Positions 30,659 to 38,797 of a stretch of 38,797 nucleotides of DNA are shown here, piece after piece. This stretch comes from Chara braunii (Eukaryota > Streptophyta > Charophyceae > Charales > Characeae). How positions within the stretch are numbered: the first letter of the stretch is position 1; the number at the start of each line of letters is the position of its first letter. Location: the NCBI GenBank assembly GCA_003427395.1, contig BFEA01000010.1, positions 2,760,489 through 2,799,285 on the forward strand. The letters run 5' to 3'. Both the position numbers and the translations under genes were made by a program. The notes beneath the pieces are model-generated. The model was not told where the DNA came from. It was given only the letters and a program-made list of their open reading frames with translations, and searched no databases.

Positions 30659-32189
30659 ATTGTGTATCTTTTCAACGGAGAACGGACGGAATTCAACGTC
30701 CGAACTTCCGTTTAACGGGCCCCTGGACCCCCGTTGAATCCCATTTAACGGGAAAATTGGGATGTCCCGTTGATTTTCGAAAAACGGAATTGGCGCGTCG
30801 AGCCTCGAACACGTGGCCCTACGCGCCCAAACACTAAAAACGAAAAAAAAATAAAAAAAATTGACCCCTATTAACAGGGTGGGTGGGCCAAACATGCCCC
30901 TCCCTTTCGAACACTGTAAGCACATGTGTGTGCATGTGGGTGCATGTCCTTTTTTTTTTTTTAAACAAACGCTCCAATTTATTCGTCCAGTCTCATTTCC
31001 GAAGGACCCTTACATATTAGCAAGGCCTTCTCGTGGAGTAGAGATCGACATTGGACTTGTAATATGTCTTCGTGGGCCAAGAATATATAATACGGACTCG
31101 AATTCAGGTATGTGCATCACACTGAACACAGTTATGGGTCACTAATTCTCTGTTTTTTTGTTTTTTTTTTGTTCCTCATATTTTTTTTTTTTCTGTTTTT
31201 TTATCGCTTTTTTATTTTTCTTTTGTTTTCTCGTTTTTCTTTTCTTAGGAATACGTGCAGTGGCCCTAAGGGCCTCTACTTACCACATGCACAAACGACA
31301 AAACATATGGCGGCGTATTATTCCACATTCTAGTAGAATATCAAAAAAAAAATTTCTTTTTTTTTTTGAAACCCAAGGGTATTGTAGAGGCCAAGGACCA
31401 GACCCGTCATGATTGCTGGTAGAAGCAGCCAATGGTTGTCCTGACGGGATAGTCCACCTACTCTGCCCATCCCCATGTTAAGCACACCCCCTGTCCCTAA
31501 TATTCTACCTCAGTGTGGCCAACACTCAGGACCATCACCCTACCAGTATTGAAGGCAATTTGGATCAGACAACAGTGACAAGCATCAGGGTTGGGCCAAC
31601 CTCCCAGCCCTAATTGAAGCGGAAGCGGACGAACCTTGCCGTATGGGACCTCGGACGCCAGGCTCATGCAATCTTCTACAGGCCCAAATCAGGGAATCTA
31701 CCCATCACTGGCCAGCAGGATCACCTAAGAAATGCAGGGCAAAAAATATGTTGTTTATGGTTTTGATTTTTTTTTAATTACACGAATTAAAAAAATAAAA
31801 AAATAAAAAATGATGTTGTATATCTTTGAAAGATCTACAACCCTATATTTTTTTACTTTTTTTCCGTTTTTCTTTTAGCCCTTAGAAAATCTATGTGACC
31901 CCCCCCCGAAAAAACTCGTGTCATTTTTTTTTTTTTTTTTTTTTTATTGTGCTTATGTTTTTGATTTTTTTTTAAATATATTTGAAGCTCAAAAAATAAA
32001 AATAAAAATATGGGGTTGTAGAACTCGAAAAAATCTACAACCCCATATATATTCATTTTTTTTCGATTACGTTTAGCCAAGGGAAAAAATCGTTGCGGAC
32101 CCTCTATTTCCCCGTCTAACGGACATTTGAACGGGGATTCAACGAGAATTCCATGCAGAACTCGCGTTGAATCCAAAATCGACATATAG
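30659..32189. mobile_element. ~1.53 kb transposon-like insertion in copy M integrase
   Basis: It splits the integrase between SAYN and NSSVH. ATTATAT occurs on both sides (30652-30658, 32190-32196); copy P has the uninterrupted site. The ends are imperfect inverted repeats: TCAACGGAGAACGGACGGAA inside the left end and TCAACGCGAGTTCTGCATGG inside the reversed right end, both leading to GGAATTC. CGTTGAAT, AACGGG and CCGTTAGACGGGG motifs recur near the termini, as in transposons with subterminal repeats. The interior has poly(T) tracts and two hairpins but no coding frame, so the element is non-autonomous. Superfamily uncertain. Confidence 0.75.
31815..32048. repeat. Two related hairpins inside the 1.53 kb insertion
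   Basis: GTTGTATATCTTT...GATCTACAAC (31815-31841) forms a stem of about 12 bp with one mismatch. About 195 bp on, ATATGGGGTTGTAGA (32008-32022) and TCTACAACCCCATAT (32034-32048) form a perfect 15-bp stem with an 11-nt loop. The surrounding A/T tracts also match, so this is a diverged local duplication. Confidence 0.9.
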
Positions 32190-32196
32190 ATTATAT

Positions 32197-32852
32197 GCAC
32201 TGGCTATCTTGGGTAAGTTCTCATCGTAACCAATTTGATCAGGTCTTACATACATGCGCAAGAGTTGTTGGCATAATCGATTTATTTGTTCACTTTGCCC
32301 ATTCGTTTCATGGTCAAACGTGTGTCGTATGCCTCCATCAGCTTTTGCCATGGCATGGTTGTGAACCTTTGCATCTCGATCAGATACAATGGATAAAGGA
32401 AAACCATACTCAGTTACCCATTTCATCTGAAATTTTTAGATCACAAGTTCAGTCCTTGCTTTAGCAGGTAAGGGAATAAACATGACATATTTAGAGAAAC
32501 GCTCCACAATCACCATTACTTGACTATTACCGTTACGACTTTTAATCAGATTCATAAAGTCAATTGAGATGGACTCACCTGGTTCGCTTGATATAGGTAA
32601 TGGCCTGAAAAGTCTAAGAGAGCTTTCATGCGTCAGCCTGTTTCTCTTACATACCAGACAGGTACGTACATAAGTTAGTACATCTTCTTTTAACCCCTTC
32701 CATTCGAAGCATTTTCTAACCTCTGCATAAGTTTTCTTGAATCCAAAGTGTCCTTCAAAGTCGTGATATTCCCCAATCAGCAGACTCTTAATTTTTTCTT
32801 GGTGAGGATACACAATCTTTGTTCTGTTTCGTCTACCAAGAAAAGCAAACAA
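32197..32852 (-). pseudogene. pol: Copy M: integrase zinc finger and catalytic core
   Basis: The frame beginning 32852 overlaps the RT/RNase H frame after a frameshift. The zinc finger (HDFEGHFGFKK, CLVCKRN) is complete. The first catalytic Asp is present (SISIDFMNL, codon 32561-32559), followed by VIVERFSKYV. TAA at 32438-32436 breaks the frame after ELVI. The rest has VSDRDAK (second Asp), a short internal deletion with frame changes, and HETNGQSEQINRLCQQLL with the Glu. It ends at ASAYN, where the 1.53 kb insertion lies. Confidence 0.9.
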
Positions 32853-34300
32853 TCGTCTATTCTATAGTTGGGAAATTGGGAAGGATCTCGTGCAAGGACA
32901 TCCATGATTGGCTTCCAAATTGGGTCAGTAGCGTATCCTAGACGAATCTGGTCTTTTAAGTCATTCCCAACATCCAAGTATGAGACAATTGTACCAAAGA
33001 AGTCACTGGGTCGGGATAAAGCATCTGCAACCACATTAGACTTACCTTTGAGAGTTTTGAGCTCAAAGTCAAAGATGTCAATGAAGGCAGACCATCTTAC
33101 CAACTTGTTAGAGAGTCTAGATTGTGTTTTTATCCACTGTAGTGTCGAGTGGTCTGAATATATAATAAAGTGTCTCCCTAGCAGGTAGTGGCTCCATGTG
33201 TCCAACGCACAGACTAAGGCATAAAGTTCCCGTTCATAGGTAGAGTTGGCAACCTTCTCTGACGACAATCGATTAGACATAAACTCTATGATCCTATAAC
33301 CCTTGTCATCATCCTGTTGGAGAACAACGCCAATCCCATACTGACTTGCGTCGGTGGTAATAATGAAAAGCAAGGATGGGTCAGCAATCTTAAGGACATG
33401 GTAGTGAGTTAGTGCATACTTCAATTTCCGAAAGGAAGACTCACAGTCCTTATCCCATAACCAAATAGTTCCTTTCTTTAATAATCTTCGCATTGGTGCA
33501 ACAATCATGGAGAAGTTGCTGACAAACTTTCTGTAGTAACTGGCTAAACTAAGGAAAGATCGCAATTCAATTATAGACTTAGGTTGTGGCCAATCTTTAA
33601 TTGCTGAAATATTTTTATCTTCCGGCCTTAGACCTTCTTCGTTCACTATGTGTCCTAAGTATAACACTTCAGACTTAGCAAACTCAGACTTCTTGGAATT
33701 GATCTTCAAGTTGCCCTCTCGCAACTTCCCTAGCATCAGACGAAGGTGTTTCTCATGATCTTCTAGTGTCTTACTGTGCACTAGAATATCATTGAGATAA
33801 ACAATTACGAATTTGTCTAACCATTGACGAAAGAGGTCATTCATAGACCTTTGGAAGGTCACTGGGGCATTACTCAGTCCGAAGGGCATTACCACAAACT
33901 TGTAATGGTCATACCTCGTTTGGAATGCGGTCTTATGTTGATCTGTGGGTTCCACCTCGATCTGATGGTACCCTGACTTCATATCAATCTTACTAAAATA
34001 CTTACAACCCTGCAAGTGGTCTAACAAGTCGTCAATTCGAGGTAGAGGTTCGACATTCTTAACAGTGACAATATTGAACATTTTGTGGTCAATACATAGA
34101 TGCAACTCACCCCCCTTTTTGGACACAAACAAGACAGGGGCACCATAAGGAGAGGATCTCGGGCGAATCCATCCTTTTTCTATTAAGCCTTGCAGTTGTT
34201 TTCGCAATTCCTCAAGTTCCCTATGAAACATTCGATATATAGGCCCCTTGAGAATCTTACTGCCAGGAACAATTTTAATTGTGTGCTTGATACCATTCAT
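32777..34300 (-). pseudogene. pol: Copy M: reverse transcriptase and RNase H, 507 codons, YLND
   Basis: This is the longest intact coding frame in the window. [49 protein letters not shown] (first Asp), VVMPFGLSNAPVTFQ, then IVYLNDILVHS. The catalytic YxDD is YLND, with Asn at codon 33793-33791 (residue ~170); copy P keeps GAT there. Thumb/connection: YLGHIVNEEGLRPEDKN, SLASYYRKFVSNFS. RNase H has all four acidic positions: TTDASQYG, YERELYAL, YSDHSTLQWI, VVADALSR. The frame runs to a frameshifted end (LRVC) before integrase. RT should be inactive despite good preservation, so this copy would need enzyme supplied in trans. Confidence 0.95.
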
Positions 34301-34331
34301 GTTGGTTCAGTGAATAAATTTTTATACTCGC

Positions 34332-35072
34332 TTAGGATTTTTTCAGTCGAAAGAGGATAGGAAGTAACTTACCTGCTTTCTTTACTAAAACCATCATTAC
34401 TTCCTGTTCCAACTTTTTTTTGAATGTTGGATAACTCATACAACAGAAAGACAAACTAGAGTCAGAGTCAGACTTATGATACAGTTTGATAGGTTTCAAT
34501 TTAGAGTGTGCATCTTGTAATTGCACAATCTTCTCTTTGAAATTGATATCTAGGTTCGCTTCCTCGTGCCAGTCCATTCCCAGAATCAAATCAAAATGTA
34601 ACTTCTTCTCCACAAGATAGGAAACCTCGTGAACAATCTTCTTTCCTTCCTTGCTACGAAATCGACACTTCACACGATCAGCATATTGAGAGACAACGAT
34701 CGTGCTTTTGTGAGCTAGAATAGACGTGATTGGTCGAGACAAATTTTTTACTTTCATTCCGAGATGCAACATGCGGATTACTTTCTCGGATATGTAGGAT
34801 CGCGTTGATCATGAGTCCAACAGAGCTCCTACGCGGGTATGCGCAATCTCTACGTCCGCGAGTAGTAGGTCACCCTTAGACTTTGATTTCTTAGCCCACG
34901 AGCTTCGTAACGCCGACAACTCGTTACCAAGCTCGTCAAGAGAGTCGTCCAGAGAGACAGTGCATAAGACAGGTTCAGGGTGTTCTGGACGACGGGTCGA
35001 AGAAGAACCATCCTCTGCCGTGCGAGTCAAAGGGTTGGAAGGGATCATAGACGTCTTACCTTCTTGTTCCAA
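34332..35072 (-). pseudogene. Copy M: retropepsin-like protease
   Basis: The frame holds the acidic linker (SLDDSLDELGNELSALRSSW), VGALLDS, then TGA at 34811-34809, STRSYIS, MLHLGMKVKNL, ... DLILGMDWHEE, and ends at TAA after a small frame change that separates it from RT. The TGA replaces the third residue of the D-S-G active site and occupies the same codon as TGA 21155 in copy P. Apart from that stop the protease is open through ~250 codons. Confidence 0.88.
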
Positions 35073-35104
35073 ACCCTTTAACTTAGTAGGAGCAAATGCT
35101 ACTC

Positions 35105-36695
35105 CTACTCGTTACTCGCTTTTGGGTTCTGAATAAATGGGCACCAAGCAATCATGTGCCCTGCAGTACCGCACTTTTGTTCATTCTTTCCTGCCATAAT
35201 TCTTATGAAATTCCCATATTTTCCTAGGATTTTCCGGCCGCAATTCCGAGATGTCAAAAAATGAGCGTGGCTTCTTCTTCTTTCCTGGCGGTCGTGGTCC
35301 TACCCTGTTGACCACGACAGCAGTGACTTCCCCCTTCCCGGAATCCCTGTTGCTCGCCACACCCTCGGCCTCCAATGGCCACTTCTCCACAGTATCGTCA
35401 TCAAAGATGATGGGGGTGTGGTCCTAGCGCTTTTGGCGCCAGATTACCCACTTGCCTCCTCCACCGCCATACTTCACTACAGAGGCATAAAAAATCTTTA
35501 CTTGCGAAGTCATTTGCTCTCGCTGGAGAGCCAAATCGCGAAACTGCCTATAATTATACTTTCTGGATTTCGATTCCACCACAAGTTGTCCACGAATGAG
35601 CTTGGGCAGAGCGCGGGAATAAATATTCAAGACTTGGTTGTCTTGCAGGTTCAATCAAGAAACGTGCAGCAACCGATCAACTTCTCGAGACAGTGCTTCC
35701 ACTGAGGTCCAATGTCTTTACCCAATGGTGGTGAGTTGATCAAAGGCCTTATCGGCCATTGTCTTATCCAAAAAGTGTTCCTTGATCTTGCCAAGGAACT
35801 GCTTTAGGTTCAACGTTGCAGCCCACTCACCAACGTCATCGAAACCTGAAGCATTGGTTTCGACCAGTACTCATTTCTTCGCTTCCCCCCTTAGACAAGA
35901 AATGGAGAAAGCAACTTGGGACTCGGGTTCGATAGGGGCCGTACCACAATATGTCTGTATTTCCGCTATCCAGAGCAAAAAAAATTCATCCTGTTTGTTG
36001 CAAAACGTAAAAGGTAATTTCATCTTCACTTTTTCTTTTCTTTTCGGCTTCTCCGGTTCTATACTTACCTTACCTTGCGGTGAAGCTGGAGACTTTGGAG
36101 GTGGAGAGGAAGGAGGTGTGGAAGGAGGAGTGTTTGGTCGAGAAGACGGCGGACTTGATCCCCCTCCATTAGACAACTTCCCCCATCCAATAGACAATTT
36201 CTGATCTAGAGGATCAGCAGACTTCATTGCATCACTCATTAACTTGTTGACTTCTTTCTTCTCTTTTTTAACTTTTTCTTCTCCTTCTACTGAATGCTTT
36301 CCTTTCGCAATATTTGTGATGGTTCACAATCCTACAACAATCTCGTTTAACTGACTTTGCTGTTTGTCTATCTTTTCTTCCAAGAAGGTAAGGTAAGTCA
36401 TGATGTGATACAACGTCTGTGTTATGTCAGTTTGTTCCTTTCCTTTTGTTCCTATCACTTGTCTGATTTCTTTCACTTTCTGTTCCCGCCTTAATTCATG
36501 TTCATGTTTCCGGGCTAGTTCTTCTTTCTTCCTTTCTTCTGCAGCCAACGCCTCTCTTAATTGTTGGATGTTCACGTCAATCTTAGCCTCAGTCACTTCT
36601 GGTCTGATTTCTCCTTTTCTAGACAACCAATAGCGGGATGCCACGTCAGCAAATGTGTACTCTGATCTTAGCCACGTGCCACTTCCACGCATCAC
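35105..36695 (-). pseudogene. gag: Copy M: gag (coiled coil, Pro-rich linker, capsid, damaged zinc knuckle)
   Basis: A single frame runs from 36695 with in-frame stops but little frameshift until the knuckle. N-terminal block (to TAG 36324): charged helical coiled-coil type (LAAEERKKEELARKHEHELR). Then a Ser/Pro-rich linker (36150-36080), a capsid block (FCNKQDEFFLLWIAEIQTYC) to TGA 35871, GFDDVGEWAATL, KIKEHFLDKTMADKAFDQL, VEALSREVDRLLHVS, NLQDNQVLNIYSRALP and VTAVVVNRVGP. The knuckle KCGTAGHMIAWC is in another frame and lacks the first Cys through a small deletion. The knuckle frame ends at TAG 35107-35105, matching the end in copy P. The 36695 start lies inside TGACGTGGC repeats, so the true initiation codon is uncertain. 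Confidence 0.85.
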
Positions 36696-36870
36696 GTTGA
36701 GATACCGTCGCCGTTCCAGCCAGTCAGATCATGCTACGTCGGCCAAGGAGATTGATGCCACGTCAGCAGGTAGTCACCACCTCACGAAGACATGTGTGAT
36801 GATTTGCTTCCTGCCACGTCAGCAATCAATGCTGTGTTTTCCCAAGGCCACGTCAGCATCTGCAGTAGAC
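36640..36870 (-). repeat. Dispersed GCTGACGTGGC repeats upstream of copy M gag
   Basis: GCCACGTCAGC (+ strand view) occurs at about 36640, 36760, 36815 and 36848, with degenerate forms near 36672 and 36737. The same 11-mer is the repeated element of the P LTR. It may be the decayed 5' LTR or leader of copy M; no clean LTR end is visible. Confidence 0.8.
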
Positions 36871-37410
36871 CTTGTCGCGCGTTGTCAGAGGGAGCGGTGT
36901 TCCGACCCTCCTCTGTGTGCCAAGTCCCTACTGGATACCAGGTCCTCTCTCTGATACCGCAGCTCGTTAAGCCATTATGGAACCTCCACAACAACGCTGA
37001 GATACCAGGATGGTGCCTTGAAATGGACTGGCCTGTTGGTGCCTACCCTCAGCAAAAGGGTGCGCCACAGGGCTTTCCATTGGTCCACGCAGGCTAGGCG
37101 CCCTGCTGTACAGCAGAGCACTACCGGCCTGTGGTCGTGGTAGCCTCCGGGTTCGCCCTGGGACGCGAAGGTAGAGAGACGGGCGCAGTTTTTCTACTGC
37201 ACGTCGGGTGCCCCCTTTGCCAAGTTATGGGTTAGGTGCGACGAGCAAAGGTCACTGTCAGAAGGAAAGAAAAGAGAGGGACTAGGCGGAGTAAAAGAGG
37301 GGAAAAAAAGGAAAAGAGGAAAAAGAAAAATAAATCGTTAGATACACGCGCTTTAGTTCGGGAGAATCCGGTGGCTTCAGGCCGTTACGACGTTGCAATT
37401 TTCCTACTAT
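36871..37410. other. Unassigned stretch beyond copy M
   Basis: On the minus strand CGGTATCAGAGAGAGG near 36947-36962 resembles a decayed Met primer-binding site, with further TGGTATC motifs near 36930 and 37010. No LTR terminus fits. A purine-rich tract lies at 37255-37330. Confidence 0.35.
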
Positions 37411-37415
37411 CTCTG

Positions 37416-37470
37416 ATATTATTATTATTATTATTACTATTATTATTATTATTATTATTAACTTATTACT
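37416..37470 (+). repeat. TTA trinucleotide microsatellite
   Basis: ATT/TTA repeats with CTA interruptions. Confidence 0.97.
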
Positions 37471-38797
37471 ATTATTGCTACTGAGTTTTCCTCTGGACTT
37501 TTCTGCTTGTCATCTCGTGGGAGAACCAACGTTTCGGGTTCTGAGGACAGTTGTGGTCTGCGGCCTAGACTTGTCCGACCCTTCGTTTATCACCATGGGA
37601 TCTGACCCGTTCGATTGAGGGCCGCGCGGTGGAACCCCAAAAGAGGGGCGACCCGCGGCCGCATTGGTAGGAGGCTTATCACCCCGCTAATGGAGGGTCA
37701 TAAGCCCCCTCCTTACCATCGGACAAGGGAACCCGACAGGGATAGGCCGCCACTGTATTTTAAAAAGGGAAATGTGACCGTTGGTATCCCATTATGGGAC
37801 CACCGCCTTGAAGTCTCAATCAATTCACAGCAAGGCGAAATGACAGGGGCAAAGAGCGAAGTTGTCGCCCACCCCGTGCTGCGACTGGAGGTGCTTAGTC
37901 TTTCACGTGGTTTTCTTTTTGTGTAAAATTTTAATTTTAATTTATTCCAATTTATTTTCTTTTTTTCTTTCAAGCTTACACTAAGTTTTGAAGGCTACCC
38001 TGAGCTCCCTGTTTAGAGTATGGGGATCTCAGTATGAGGCAAGCCTACAAAAGAGGGAGTGAGGTTGGCTATCGGCTTGTTAATTAGAGGATACCAGCAG
38101 GCGGCCTTGTTGTGCTGGCGGGATCCTGCGTGGAGTCTGTGCGAAAAGGGTGCACGTGTCTGGGGCCGAGAGACTAGCTATTCTGAGCGCGGCTATGGGC
38201 GACCGGGATGGCCTACGAGGCTATAGGCCTAGGTATATGAGATACTCCTGGATATGGGAGCGCGAAGATGAAAAAGGTTCCCCGATGGAGACTATACTGT
38301 CTTACGGGAAGCCTACGGGAGAAGTGAGGCTAAAGATTAATGTATGCGGTCATAGAGAACAGGAAATGCAGCGATACGGGGGACTGCAGGCAGCGATTAC
38401 TGAGGCTCGTAACAGGGCAGAGCGAAGATGCTGTCGCGAGCTCAGTCGAAGAAGAACCCTGAAGGCAACTCACACGGACTGAAGATATCATGCCAAACAT
38501 ACCTTGTGAGAGGGTTCCGTGAAGACTTCCGTTTTAGGCACAAATGACTAGTGACACAAGGAAGAGAGTTGGCTGACGTCGACTGGGTAACTATTGCGTC
38601 TTGCTCAGAGCCAATGCGTCAACTCCCTTACGTCAGTTAGAATGTAGTAATGCCCTACCTCTCTGCTTCTTCGTGGTAGCTGATTGCACTACCTGTACGA
38701 TCACCACTGCTTTTAAGTTTGACTAGAGTCATGCCTGGGTCCGCTTATGAGGACGTTGGCTTTCGAGCTCGGTCCTAAAGGGAATGGAATGCCTAGT
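37471..38797. other. Unassigned end of window
   Basis: No known domain on either strand. An open frame at 38150-38482 (+, 110 codons, containing RLKINVCGHREQEM) has a GTG rather than ATG at its start and no recognisable family. A short imperfect palindrome around GGTATCCCATTATGGGACC lies near 37772-37792. Confidence 0.35.

Noticed and set aside
36940-37015. Three TGGTATC/CGGTATC motifs on the minus strand as the copy M primer-binding site
   Set aside because: Each has mismatches, and none is preceded by the CTGGGTTCATTGCA terminus that the family LTR shows.
38150-38482. 110-codon plus-strand gene
   Set aside because: No ATG at its start, no recognisable domain, no splice or promoter context; kept only as a mention in the unassigned stretch.

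Overview
This is eukaryotic, repeat-dominated DNA with no bacterial-type gene structure. The recognisable coding matter is three decayed Ty3/gypsy LTR retrotransposons, one U6 snRNA-like locus, and a few exon-like segments with consensus splice signals. Chromodomain integrases, very long LTR-type repeats, TGACGTGGC-rich LTRs and a large share of transition-type decay suit a large, methylated streptophyte genome (land plant or charophyte alga such as Chara). That assignment is an inference of modest confidence. Runs of N at 3909 and 26290-26329 show this is a draft assembly.

Layout. (1) 1-5430: element A (+), a 5'-truncated non-chromodomain Ty3/gypsy pol (end of RT, RNase H, integrase), followed by an extra acidic ORF (4039-4953) and a polypurine tract. 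(2) 5430-12530: no credible gene; a stack of separate tandem-repeat families (40, 63/67, 37 and 28 bp), a diverged ~1.35 kb direct duplication rich in hairpins, and a CTT microsatellite. (3) 12530-19170: mostly featureless apart from the U6-like sequence (15768-15867, +) and a candidate spliced minus-strand gene whose intron contains it. (4) 19176-20050: an array of about 12 hairpin units with invariant loop TAAGTT and variable but mutually complementary outer stems; this is the most unusual object in the window. (5) 20283-25951: chromovirus copy P (+), 5'-truncated, broken by a 206-bp insertion, with a 1.2 kb 3' LTR. (6) 25980-28000: microsatellites, an assembly gap and the leader of another element. 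(7) 28000-28885: a second LTR-like segment (-) with a canonical initiator-Met primer-binding site. (8) 28886-36695: chromovirus copy M (-), same family as P, with its 3' LTR, pol and gag, interrupted by a ~1.53 kb transposon-like insertion. (9) 36696-38797: TGACGTGGC repeats, then no recognisable gene.

Copies P and M can be compared position by position. Each supplies the empty site for the other's insertion. At seven sites where one copy has a nonsense codon or has lost a catalytic Asp, the other keeps the sense codon, and all seven differences are C:G to T:A transitions. In contrast both copies share a TGA inside the protease active-site motif, so that lesion (or recoding site) predates their separation. 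None of the three elements looks autonomous: A and P have lost the first integrase Asp and M has YLND in place of YLDD in reverse transcriptase.
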